Of a stretch of DNA of 64,000 nucleotides, positions 34,001-41,249 are shown piece by piece; position 1 is the stretch's first letter; every line of letters begins with the position of its first letter. The translations under genes and the position numbers were made by a program. Origin of the DNA: an uncultured Eubacterium sp. (GTDB taxonomy: Bacteria; Bacillota; Clostridia; Lachnospirales; Lachnospiraceae); the NCBI GenBank assembly GCA_910584345.1, contig CAJTZX010000013.1, positions 1 through 64,000 of the forward strand, written 5' to 3'. A model generated the notes under the pieces. The model was not told the origin of the DNA. It saw nothing but the letters and a program-made list of their open reading frames with translations, and ran no database searches.

Positions 34001-34506
34001 CAACGAGTCTTGATATCAGAGGGCTTAAATTGATGAATGCACAGATTTCTATTGGTGCAAAAATGGCTTCTTCAGAATGTTTTTCCATGCCGATTGTTGT
34101 GGATGGAGAAGTTACAAATGTAACGATGAAAATTGTACGTAATAAAGAACAAAAAGGGCTTGTAAATATTACGTTAGATTCCGGGTTGCATGGAAAAATT
34201 GCAGCAGAGCTTCGTGCAAAGCAAAAAGGTTTCAGCGGATATGTTACTGCAGATTCCAGACAGACGACAGAATTGTTAGAGGCAAAACGAAAGGAAATTG
34301 CGGAAGCGCTGAAAGAGGTAGAAGATGGGCCGTTGGATTTGAACTTTATCATGAACAGCAGATTGGACTTGAATAGTTTCTCAGCAACCAGCGGAGAAAG
34401 TGAAGAGCCGGAATCAGAAGAGTTAAGAGAAGTGCAGACAAAGACATTGTATGGGATGGCAGAAGCTTTTATCCGTGCAGTGAAACATTTGGAACAGGCT
34501 GCTTAG
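31096..34506 (+). CDS. Large helical protein, DUF6240-like, upstream of flagellin
   Basis: About 1136 residues, cytoplasmic, no signal or membrane helix, strongly helical and Gln/Glu-rich. Short internal motifs recur (for example EITPENIAKMKAV and DIPLTEDNVTDCKRAL, of the form LTxENlxxL), suggesting repeated helical modules. The C-terminal 180 residues look globular (VDGEVTNVTMKIVRNKEQKG, then LDSGLHGKIAAELRAKQKGF), somewhat like the C-terminal domain of flagellar hook-length proteins. It matches what I remember of DUF6240 proteins of Lachnospiraceae, often near flagellar genes. The frame opens at 30949, but the glgB terminator and AGGAAAGGCAGG favour ATG 31096. It lies 116 bp before flagellin. 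Confidence 0.55.
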   Translation: MNRMHRVQNIQIDGTNLLDGIGSSVKQESFDFGTVSTGVGRMAEIEKLSKGEKTEEVTYQKPQQESKTGTAEDVMQQAENMNTATMKNQMVVASNTTTSADCRQMEEEGFSLQQTDIKTVVTVADKIKMELAKAGVDISYFGDSLSAEQIEAFAGNAAFAQTLSGRIQHMQADIPLTEDNVTDCKRALLQAEELHKLNDGALKYMLDNQLEPSIANLYKAQYSGSAIYRNQNTIPLDFQGMEEQISKIIAQSGQKEDERTLADSQWLMQNEIALTAENLNYLTQLKTIDVPGDTDKLIDQMITAIADGKRPQDAILLDGFSLAEKAQKAVDIIQQTTDEDLAYVISKGEPVTIQNLEKAHNQNLAGISVSEKEEIAQLIQNTSDVEKNAQIAMKGEDTKSDTNTEIADAETESRSMPDISEKIGAGVTTANGIPVGSTAPIPQEVPGILLRTRLVQLTSVEITLVAARRQLEEIRMSMTIEASYKMLKNGISLDTSPMEELIAHLKKFEDNFYKSMLKEGGVEATQANVSLFAETSAKLEELKGMPAYALGTRNMQVSTLEELHQEGSAMQQNFQQANERYESMQTGVRKDLGDSIQKAFRNVDDILEQIGQEVSPENERAVRILGYNQIEITPENIAKMKAVDQQVQAAFHNLTPSVVREFIGRGMNPLDMDIRELNQQAEQIKAELHIDAPEDKYSEYLFKLEQNHNISQEERNSYIGIYRLMNHIVESDGAAVGALVEQGAEITMRNLMAAVRTQRRGELDIKVDKSFGELESGGYVDSITDQIESGYQSQCIKQAFHEISPERLRTVTNESGWEDLTPEQFLRQLQEAPEDLAAREAYDQQKLKDLETCAKSSEEVFHVLEQYEIPNTMLNVMAVSELLHDRNIAFRRLFGTGNGRKPDSEIRPDEYLTENEDGSTEVDFEALKEELLRRFGEDVKKPEELAKAVAELAECAEKCMSTMILEPDTTSLDIRGLKLMNAQISIGAKMASSECFSMPIVVDGEVTNVTMKIVRNKEQKGLVNITLDSGLHGKIAAELRAKQKGFSGYVTADSRQTTELLEAKRKEIAEALKEVEDGPLDLNFIMNSRLDLNSFSATSGESEEPESEELREVQTKTLYGMAEAFIRAVKHLEQAA

Positions 34507-34622
34507 TGTAACAGCAATATGTACATTTTGTAAGGATAAAATATGAAATTTTCAAATTTTTATTATGGAAATGGAATATCTGGTCGAAATAAACTAATAA
34601 TCAAAGAGATGAGGTATGCAGA

Positions 34623-36137
34623 ATGAAAATTAATCAGAATTTATCAGCGGTAATTGTCAACGATCAATTGCTTCGAAATGAAAATAGTTTATCAGCATCC
34701 GTAGAAAGATTGTCCTCCGGTTTGAAATTTAACAATGCAAAGGATAATCCCTCTGGTATGGCGATTTCTTTTAAAATGCAGGCGCAGATTAACGGATTAA
34801 ATCGAGCATCTTTAAATGCGACGGACGGTTCTAGCATGGTTGAAACAGTAGATGATGCGATTGGCCAGATGACAGAGGTACTTCAGCGTATGAGAGAGTT
34901 ATGTGTGCAGGCAGCAAATGACACAAATACACCTGAAGATTTGAAGGCAGTCCAAAAAGAAATTGTGCAGTTAAAAGAAGAAGTAGATCGAATTTCTGCA
35001 GACACAGAATATAATGGACAAAAATTACTGGATGGTACGTTAGATCGCAGAACCTATGTTACAGATCAGAATCAAAACAGCATGTTTGAAAAAATAAACA
35101 ATGTCATTATTTCTGATGAAGTGGAAGCAGATTTTTATAATATGAATATTACCCAGGCACCGTCACATGAAGTTGTTTTATCCGGTGCAGGCGCGGGCGG
35201 GGCAACTGTTACGGCTGCAGAGGCAGGCACCGTCACAATTAATGGAGTGACAGCAGAGATTAAAGAGGGAATGACACCGGGAGAAGTGTACGAAGCAATC
35301 CGGGAAGCTGGTGAAAAAGGCAGAGTAAAAGTATTTCCTACAAACGGCGCTACAAGTACATTGCAGCCGGATAACTTAGACCGACAGGGATTTGATGAGT
35401 TACAGAACGGTTATACATCTTTTACAGATCAATTGGCATTTGTTTCAGAAGATTTTGGTCCAAATAAAGTATCGGTTACCTGCAGCAATCCGAATGTCGG
35501 CAATCTTTTAGGCTTGAATGCAAATGCAGTGCAGATAACAGGTGCAGATGTAAAAGTAGAAATTGACAGTATTACAGCAAATCAAAATTATTCCGGTCAG
35601 GCAGTTGTTAAGAATGAGGGAGACAGAGTCATTATTACAGATAAAAGCGGATTTCAAATCAGCTGTGATATACGTGCGGATATATTGGTAGAAAACGGCG
35701 CGATCATCGGCGGCAAAGAAATTACATTAGAAACTACGGATCTTGGTACGCTGCAGCTGCAGATTGGCGCCAATAAAGATCAGGAATTAGCTGTTCGCGT
35801 ACCGGTTCTGAATACACAGACTCTTTATATCGATGATCTGGATGTAACAGAAATAAATGGAGGGGGCAGAGGAATCCGTCAGGCAGATTATGCAATTAGC
35901 GTTGTTTCCGCAGCGCGTTCCAAAATGGGAGCGTATGAAAACCGTCTAGATTATGCGATCAGCAGTTTAGATGCTTCAGAAGAAAATATGACAAATGCGA
36001 TTTCACGTCTTGGTGATGTGGATATGGCTCAGGAAATGACAGAGTATACGAATAAAAATGTACTGACGCAGGCATCTATCTCCGTATTGGCACAGGCGAA
36101 TGATCTGCCGCAGCAGGTATTATCTTTGCTGCAGTAA
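34623..36137 (+). CDS. fliC: Flagellin
   Basis: N-terminal D0/D1 helices (MKINQNLSAVIVNDQLLRNENSL, SVERLSSGLKFNNAKDNPSGMAIS, shown here in part) and C-terminal D1/D0 helices (VVSAARSKMGAYENRLDYAI to QANDLPQQVLSLLQ) frame a 300-residue variable region with beta segments. The product forms the flagellar filament after export. Unusually for flagellin it has cysteines (in MRELCVQAAND, VTCSNPN and QISCDIR). FliS follows by 13 bp. GAGATGAGG precedes the ATG. No clear sigma-28 promoter was found in 34507-34622. Confidence 0.88.
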   Translation: MKINQNLSAVIVNDQLLRNENSLSASVERLSSGLKFNNAKDNPSGMAISFKMQAQINGLNRASLNATDGSSMVETVDDAIGQMTEVLQRMRELCVQAANDTNTPEDLKAVQKEIVQLKEEVDRISADTEYNGQKLLDGTLDRRTYVTDQNQNSMFEKINNVIISDEVEADFYNMNITQAPSHEVVLSGAGAGGATVTAAEAGTVTINGVTAEIKEGMTPGEVYEAIREAGEKGRVKVFPTNGATSTLQPDNLDRQGFDELQNGYTSFTDQLAFVSEDFGPNKVSVTCSNPNVGNLLGLNANAVQITGADVKVEIDSITANQNYSGQAVVKNEGDRVIITDKSGFQISCDIRADILVENGAIIGGKEITLETTDLGTLQLQIGANKDQELAVRVPVLNTQTLYIDDLDVTEINGGGRGIRQADYAISVVSAARSKMGAYENRLDYAISSLDASEENMTNAISRLGDVDMAQEMTEYTNKNVLTQASISVLAQANDLPQQVLSLLQ

Positions 36138-36150
36138 AGGCAGGTTGCTT

Positions 36151-36624
36151 ATGACAAAGGAGCAAAAACAGGATTTTACGCGCAGGATTACACAGGCAAA
36201 CCGCAGCGGTCTGGTACTGATAAAGTATGAAATGTTATTTGTATATATAGAGGATATTCAAAAGGCGTTTCAGAAGAAAGATCAGCGGGAACTGACGAAT
36301 TACGTGCATTATGCAGATGCAATTTTAAAGAGCTTTCAGGAAACATTGGATTTCCAATATGAGTTAGCAGGACAGCTTTTTGCTCTGTATGATTTTCATC
36401 GCAGACAGTTAGCAAAAGTATTGGTACGGCATTCTCTGAAAGAGCTGGAAGAGAGCACAAAAATGCTTCAGCAGATGTATCAAGCATTTGCGGCATCCGC
36501 AAAGCAGGATACGTCTCAACCGCTGATGCAGAATGCGCAGCAGGTTTATGCAGGATATACATATGGAAAAAATCATTTAAATGAAAGCTGTGAAATACAG
36601 TCTTCACGAGGATTTTTTGCTTAA
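36151..36624 (+). CDS. fliS: Flagellar export chaperone FliS
   Basis: 157 residues, all helical, with the FliS pattern: ITQANRSGLVLIKYEMLFVYIEDI near the start, then a long helix with DAILKSFQETLDFQ and LFALYDFHRRQLAKVLV. FliS binds the C-terminal helix of flagellin and keeps it from assembling in the cytoplasm. The frame is open from 36100, but that overlaps flagellin; ATG 36151 is the right start. Directly downstream of its client gene. Confidence 0.82.
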   Translation: MTKEQKQDFTRRITQANRSGLVLIKYEMLFVYIEDIQKAFQKKDQRELTNYVHYADAILKSFQETLDFQYELAGQLFALYDFHRRQLAKVLVRHSLKELEESTKMLQQMYQAFAASAKQDTSQPLMQNAQQVYAGYTYGKNHLNESCEIQSSRGFFA

Positions 36625-36661
36625 TTATAAAATAGAATCTCTGAAACAGATTTATGTATGG

Positions 36662-36695
36662 GGCTTTCTGGCATAGTGCTGGAAAGCCTCTTTCG
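36662..36695 (+). terminator. Terminator after fliS
   Basis: GGCTTTC-TGGCA pairs with TGCTG-GAAAGCC (with wobble pairs) around TAG, followed by TCTTTC. The T tract is poor. It lies between fliS and the convergent small gene. Confidence 0.55.
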
Positions 36696-36738
36696 ACATG
36701 GCTTTTCGTATATTGAAATGATAGAGACTGTTAGTTCG

Positions 36739-36981
36739 TTATCCTTTCGATTCATATAATGGTTCTGCCGTTTCATAGGACTTTAACCTGCAGAGCAAAA
36801 ATTTATATCGCATTTGTATCGCGTTCACTTCATAAATATAGCTGTCTATTAGTTCCGGATCCGTGGCATTTTCGAAATTCTGGTAAGCAAGATGCAGACT
36901 ATTCATCGTTTGCGTCAGGTTATCCAGCAGGGTTTGATAATTTTCATCTGTCTGGGGTTCTTGTTTAAAAAAAGGAAACAA
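36739..36981 (-). CDS. YaaL-like small helical protein (DUF2508)
   Basis: About 80 residues from a TTG start at 36981 (GCGAGGT six bases upstream): FPFFKQEPQTDENYQTLLDN, then a helical hairpin ending RYKFLLCRLKSYE. The pattern matches DUF2508/YaaL, a short protein next to bofA in many spore formers. The longer frame from ATG 37020 lacks a ribosome site. It is divergent from bofA, as expected for a conserved pair that has been rearranged. Function unknown. Confidence 0.65.
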   Translation of the reverse strand: MFPFFKQEPQTDENYQTLLDNLTQTMNSLHLAYQNFENATDPELIDSYIYEVNAIQMRYKFLLCRLKSYETAEPLYESKG

Positions 36982-37161
36982 TGTATTACCTCGCTTTCTA
37001 TTATTCGAAATTAGGAACATACTGAATCATTATGAATATTATAAGTATAATCAGCACTTGGTAAAATATGCATACAAAGGAAAAATTCATTGAAAAAAGA
37101 CAGGCATATTTTCATGGACGGGCGCATATGTTATGTTGAAAATGAATTTGCAGGGGTTCCT

Positions 37162-37434
37162 ATGGAGGAAAAAAATGTATTTATCATTATGATCGGAATA
37201 TGCGCATTGGTGCTTTTAATCGGTCTGCTCAAACAAAAAGCGGCAATTGTGCTAAATATTTTTGTGCGTACGATCGTTGGCTGTGTTGGAATTATTTTAC
37301 TAAATGATTTTCTGAACAAACAAGGGATCCCTGTATCTGCAGGTTTAAATCCGCTGAATCTTTTGACAATCGGAAGCCTTGGTACAAGCGGGTTTGCATT
37401 GATTTATGGGATTTTATTTTATAGTTTGTTGTAA
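37162..37434 (+). CDS. bofA: Pro-sigma-K processing inhibitor BofA family protein
   Basis: Two or three membrane helices (NVFIIMIGICALVLLIGLL; the segment with VGCVGIILLNDFL; and a last GTSGFALIYGILFY) with the BofA signature NPLNLLTIGSLG. In Bacillus BofA holds the SpoIVFB protease inactive in the outer forespore membrane. ATG 37162 (CAGGGG upstream) gives 90 residues, the usual BofA length; the frame extends to TTG 37090. Supports a spore-forming host. Confidence 0.85.
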   Translation: MEEKNVFIIMIGICALVLLIGLLKQKAAIVLNIFVRTIVGCVGIILLNDFLNKQGIPVSAGLNPLNLLTIGSLGTSGFALIYGILFYSLL

Positions 37435-37470
37435 GCATTTCACAAAATTTATTTTTTCCTGAAAAAAGGG

Positions 37471-37499
37471 TAGACAAACGAAAAAAAAGCTCGTATAAT
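37471..37499 (+). promoter_or_regulatory. Promoter of the Tad pilus locus
   Basis: TAGACA (37471-37476) and a perfect TATAAT (37494-37499), 17-bp spacer, 94 bp before the first tad gene. It is the only clear promoter seen for the following cluster. Confidence 0.7.
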
Positions 37500-37592
37500 C
37501 CAACTTACAACACACATCTGACTAAGTTGCAGATTTGTTTGAGATATAATTCACAGTATTAAAAAAGGGGGGATTCCATTGGGAGTTTTATT

Positions 37593-38090
37593 ATGATCTG
37601 TCTGCTTCTTCTGTTAATTATGGCAGTGTGGATGGATATACGTACAAATAAGATCAGTAACCGGCTGATCGGGTTTGGATTATTTTTAGGATATATACGT
37701 AATTTTGAAGAATATGGCTGGGATGGCAGTATTCATTTTCTGATTCAAATTTCTTTACCGGTTCTAGTATTTTATCTATTTTTTCTTATGCATGTACTGG
37801 GTGCAGGCGATATCAAATTGTTTTCCGTAATAAGCAGCTGTATCGGGCTTAAAAGTTTATGCAGAATAGTGATTTTTTCATTTTTGGCAGGAGCAGTATT
37901 GTCCTGTATCAAGATCGTTCATAATAAAAATCTTTATAGTCGTCTTCATTATTTTTCTGATTATGTCAAAACGGCTCTGTTAACAAAATCCATAACAAAA
38001 TATGATTACGAATCTGATGGAAAACAGAATTTTATCCATTTTTCTGTACCTGTGCTGATAGGATATCTTATGTATTTAGGGGGAATGTGA
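37593..38090 (+). CDS. tadV: Prepilin peptidase (A24 family), TadV/CpaA type
   Basis: 165 residues, about five membrane helices, with the two aspartate motifs of A24 peptidases: VWMDIRTNKISNRLI near the start and GAGDIKLF at about 71-78. It cleaves and so matures Flp pilin and pseudopilins at the membrane. No N-methylase domain, as in TadV. First gene of the tad cluster; its TGA is followed at once by the TTG of the next gene. Confidence 0.88.
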   Translation: MICLLLLLIMAVWMDIRTNKISNRLIGFGLFLGYIRNFEEYGWDGSIHFLIQISLPVLVFYLFFLMHVLGAGDIKLFSVISSCIGLKSLCRIVIFSFLAGAVLSCIKIVHNKNLYSRLHYFSDYVKTALLTKSITKYDYESDGKQNFIHFSVPVLIGYLMYLGGM

Positions 38091-39095
38091 TTGGGAAAAA
38101 TAAAACTGGCAGTTATAGGGACAACAAATTACTTAGGAAGGCTGGCAGAATGTCTTCAAAAGAATGCGCCTGAGTACCTGCAAATTTTAACCTGCAAAGG
38201 GTATCAGGAGCTACCGGGATTTTTAGCGCGTATGCAGCCGGATATGATACTTTGTGATGAGGGAACAATACAAAATGAAAATCTTGCAGAACACATCGTT
38301 CAGATTTATCTTGCGGATCATAAAGATGTTGGAGAAGAAAAAAAGTATATTTTCCGTTATCAAAGAGGGTCAGAAATTTTAAGACAAATTTTCCAGATAT
38401 ATGAACAAAATAGTAAAAAATCTCTTGTTTGCCGGTGCAAAACGGCAGAAATGGAAATGACCGCCTTTTATGCTCCGGGAGGACATGATTTTTTGCTTCC
38501 ATTTTCGGTGTGTTATGCATCACTTTGCGGAGAAAAAGAAAAGGTTTTATATTTAGATTTATCTGAATTTTCAGGAATGAGGATGTTTTTTTCTCAAAAA
38601 GATAAAGGTAATTTTAGTGATTTGATTTTTGGAATTCGACAGAAGAAGGAGCGGTTTTTAATTTGTTTACAGGGCGTATTGCATCATACGGAACAATTTG
38701 ACTACGTGTTTTCTCCTGAAAATCCCGAAGATTTATATGAAATTCAGGAAGAAGATTTGGCATGTTTGTTATCTTTACTGCAGGAACAGACAGAATACAA
38801 AAAGATTATATGGAATTGCGGGACATTGAATCAGGCTGCGGTACGGGTAATGGAATGTTGTGGAAAAGTATTTTGTCTGGTTAGGGACAATGTATACGGT
38901 AAGTATCGAAAACAAGAATTTGAGAAATTTTTGCAAAAGGAATTATATCTGAGACTCAGAAAAAAAGTTTTGTATATCAGTCCACAGATAGGAAGCGGAG
39001 CATTTGTACAAGGTACAGATATGTTGACGCAGCTAAGGAGCGGAGAGTTTGCAAAACATGTAAAAAAAATAACGGAGGAGACTACGAATGAATAA
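38091..39095 (+). CDS. TadZ/CpaE-like protein with degenerate Walker A
   Basis: N-terminal receiver-like part (IKLAVIGTTNYLGRLAECL, PDMILCDEGT) followed by a MinD/ParA-like region (from about 130: FYAPGGHDFLLPFSV, KVLYLDLSEFSG). In active ParA-type proteins the loop is KGGxGKTT; here no Lys or Thr is left, so it should not hydrolyse ATP. TadZ proteins localise the pilus machine to a cell site. TTG start at 38091 directly after tadV. Assigned by order and fold more than by strong similarity. Confidence 0.65.
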   Translation: MGKIKLAVIGTTNYLGRLAECLQKNAPEYLQILTCKGYQELPGFLARMQPDMILCDEGTIQNENLAEHIVQIYLADHKDVGEEKKYIFRYQRGSEILRQIFQIYEQNSKKSLVCRCKTAEMEMTAFYAPGGHDFLLPFSVCYASLCGEKEKVLYLDLSEFSGMRMFFSQKDKGNFSDLIFGIRQKKERFLICLQGVLHHTEQFDYVFSPENPEDLYEIQEEDLACLLSLLQEQTEYKKIIWNCGTLNQAAVRVMECCGKVFCLVRDNVYGKYRKQEFEKFLQKELYLRLRKKVLYISPQIGSGAFVQGTDMLTQLRSGEFAKHVKKITEETTNE

Positions 39096-39189
39096 TAAAA
39101 AACGAAGATCTTACATTAAGGGAATGGAAAATATATGTAAAAGCTTGTTCATGGAGAGGTCGTATGTTTATGAGGACAGGATTTTATGA
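39088..39189 (+). CDS. Coupled 33-aa ORF between tadZ and tadA
   Basis: ATG 39088 has GGAGGAG (39074-39080) and overlaps the end of the TadZ-like gene by 8 bp. The peptide is basic (MNNKKRRSYIKGMENICKSL plus 13). Its TGA overlaps the tadA ATG as ATGA. That gap-free chain suggests it is translated, probably to couple tadA to the upstream gene. No family seen. Confidence 0.45.
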   Translation: MNNKKRRSYIKGMENICKSLFMERSYVYEDRIL

Positions 39190-40400
39190 CACAGGAAATG
39201 GTACAGCTTCGGCAGCGGATATTGACAAAATTAGATTTGACAAGAGAAACCGGCGATGAAGAATTAGAACAATTGATTTTCAAAGAAGTGGGAAGTTACA
39301 GCAGAGAACAGGGATTATCGTTGAAGCAGAGGGAACAATTTCAAAAAGAAATCTATCATTCATTAAGAAAGCTGGATGCTCTTCAGGAATTGGTAGATGA
39401 TCCAAATGTGACAGAGATTATGGTAAATGGTGCGGATTCAATCTTTTTTGAAAAGGATGGGCATGTTCGAAAATGGGACAGGCATTTTTATTCCAAAGAA
39501 AAACTGGAAGATGTCATTCAGCAGATAGTTGCAGCAGGAAATAAGATCGTCAATGAAGCAAATCCAATTGTTGACACAAGGTTAAAAGATGGTTCTCGTG
39601 TAAATATTGTACTGGCGCCCATTGCGTTGGATGGATCTGCAGTAACAATCCGAAAGTTTCCAGAACAGCCGATGCGCATGAAACAGCTGATACAGCTTGG
39701 AGCTGTCTCAGAAGAAGTGGCTGGATTTTTAAAGCAGCTTGTACAAGCCGGATATAATATGTTTATATCCGGCGGAACCGGAGCAGGAAAGACTACGTTT
39801 TTGAACGCATTGTCTGAATTTATACCATCTGAAGAACGAATTATTACAATTGAAGACTCGGCAGAGCTGCAGATACAGGAAATTCCAAATTTGATTCGGT
39901 TGGAGACAAGGACGGCAAATATAGAAGGTGTTCGGGAAATTACGATTCGGGATTTGATACGGACATCGCTTCGCATGAGACCAAACAGAATTATAGTTGG
40001 AGAGTGTAGAGGAGCAGAGGCATTGGATATGCTTCAGGCTATGAATACTGGACATGATGGAAGTATTAGCACCGGACATGCCAATTCTAGCAGGGATATG
40101 CTAAATCGTCTGGAAACAATGGTGTTGATGGGAATGGATTTGCCGCTGTCTGCCATCCGCGGGCAGATTGCATCCGGGATTCAGATTTTGGTTCATCTTG
40201 GAAGGCTTAGAGACTGTTCCAGAAAGGTATTGCAAGTGGATGAAATAGATGGAATGAAAGACGGAGAAATTCAGTTACATTCTATTTATCAATTTACAGA
40301 AACAAAAAATGAGAATCTTGAAGGGAAGGTAACCGGAAAATGGGTAAAAACAGGAATGCTTCAAAATATAGCAAAACTAAAAGAAGCAGGTCTGTGCTGA
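39186..40400 (+). CDS. tadA: Tad pilus assembly ATPase TadA/CpaF
   Basis: Secretion ATPase with the N-terminal lead domain (VTEIMVNGADSIFFEKDG), Walker A GGTGAGKT (about 196-203), the Asp box RIITIEDSAELQ, Walker B-like RIIVGECRGAEALDMLQAM, and the His box TGHDGSISTGHANS. It powers Flp pilus extension, and in some bacteria retraction, from the cytoplasmic face. At 404 residues it is complete. Its end overlaps the next gene by 61 bp. Confidence 0.95.
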   Translation: MTQEMVQLRQRILTKLDLTRETGDEELEQLIFKEVGSYSREQGLSLKQREQFQKEIYHSLRKLDALQELVDDPNVTEIMVNGADSIFFEKDGHVRKWDRHFYSKEKLEDVIQQIVAAGNKIVNEANPIVDTRLKDGSRVNIVLAPIALDGSAVTIRKFPEQPMRMKQLIQLGAVSEEVAGFLKQLVQAGYNMFISGGTGAGKTTFLNALSEFIPSEERIITIEDSAELQIQEIPNLIRLETRTANIEGVREITIRDLIRTSLRMRPNRIIVGECRGAEALDMLQAMNTGHDGSISTGHANSSRDMLNRLETMVLMGMDLPLSAIRGQIASGIQILVHLGRLRDCSRKVLQVDEIDGMKDGEIQLHSIYQFTETKNENLEGKVTGKWVKTGMLQNIAKLKEAGLC

Positions 40401-41182
40401 AAAAAAATAAACAAGTATCTGAAAAAAATCAAGAACAATGCAAAATGAACTATCAGCAATATCGTTTTTCATGGAAGGAACGGATAAAAATGATTACGCA
40501 GTTTGTTTTGGCAAGCGGAGGATTCGCATATTTGTTTTATCGTTCCTGGATGGTATTTGCAGTATTTTTAATGTTTTATCCGCTTTATGCAAAGCGTGTA
40601 AAAAAACGGATGATTTGTAAGCGTCAGGAAGTTTTATGCAGGGAATTTAAAGACAGCATTTTGTGTGTAGCATCATCGATGGCAGCAGGATATTCTATTG
40701 AGAATGCATTTCGGGATGCATATGCGCAAATGTATATGCAATATGGAGAACATAGCTTGATGACAGAAGAGCTTCGCTGTATCAATAGCTGCTTGTCGCT
40801 AAATATACCGTTGGAGGAGCTTTTATATGATTTTGCAAACCGTAGTGGTTTGGAAGATGTACGGAGTTTTTGTGAGGTATTTGTATTTGCAAAACGCAGC
40901 GGAGGTGATTTTATTCAAATTATTCATATAACCGCAGCCAGGATATCAGAAAAAAATGATTTATTAGAAGCAATTCAGACAGAAATATCCGGAAAAAAAA
41001 TGGAACAAAAACTGATGAATCTAATGCCATTATTTATATTAGTGTATATTGATTTTAGTTTTGGAGGGTATTTGGACGGATTGTATCATAATACGCTTGG
41101 AGTAATTGTAATGACGATTTGTCTTGCTGTGTATATTGGAGCATATTTGCTGTCCGAGAAAATTATGTCAATACAAATATAG
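40340..41182 (+). CDS. tadB: Type II secretion F domain protein, TadB-like
   Basis: 280 residues: a basic, Asn/Lys-rich N-terminus, two early membrane helices (ITQFVLASGGFAYLFYRS and the following), a cytoplasmic T2SS-F helical bundle (LCREFKDSILCVASSMAAGYSIENAF, FCEVFVFAKRSGGDF), and C-terminal helices. TadB and TadC form the inner-membrane platform for TadA. Start 40340 lies inside tadA (GGAAGG upstream); a later ATG 40445 has no ribosome site, so the overlap is probably real. Confidence 0.82.
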   Translation: MGKNRNASKYSKTKRSRSVLKKNKQVSEKNQEQCKMNYQQYRFSWKERIKMITQFVLASGGFAYLFYRSWMVFAVFLMFYPLYAKRVKKRMICKRQEVLCREFKDSILCVASSMAAGYSIENAFRDAYAQMYMQYGEHSLMTEELRCINSCLSLNIPLEELLYDFANRSGLEDVRSFCEVFVFAKRSGGDFIQIIHITAARISEKNDLLEAIQTEISGKKMEQKLMNLMPLFILVYIDFSFGGYLDGLYHNTLGVIVMTICLAVYIGAYLLSEKIMSIQI

Positions 41183-41249
41183 ATGAGTACAGCAAATATA
41201 CATAACAGTTTAATGGATTTTTTGAATGGAAATCAATCAGGGGGAAATA

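Noticed and set aside
33678..34352. Long reading frame (224 codons) on the minus strand
   Set aside because: It is a mirror of the helical gene on the other strand, Ser/Phe-rich, without ribosome site or family motif.
34623..36137. Hook-filament junction protein FlgL instead of flagellin
   Set aside because: The C-terminal helix and the immediate fliS neighbour fit flagellin better.
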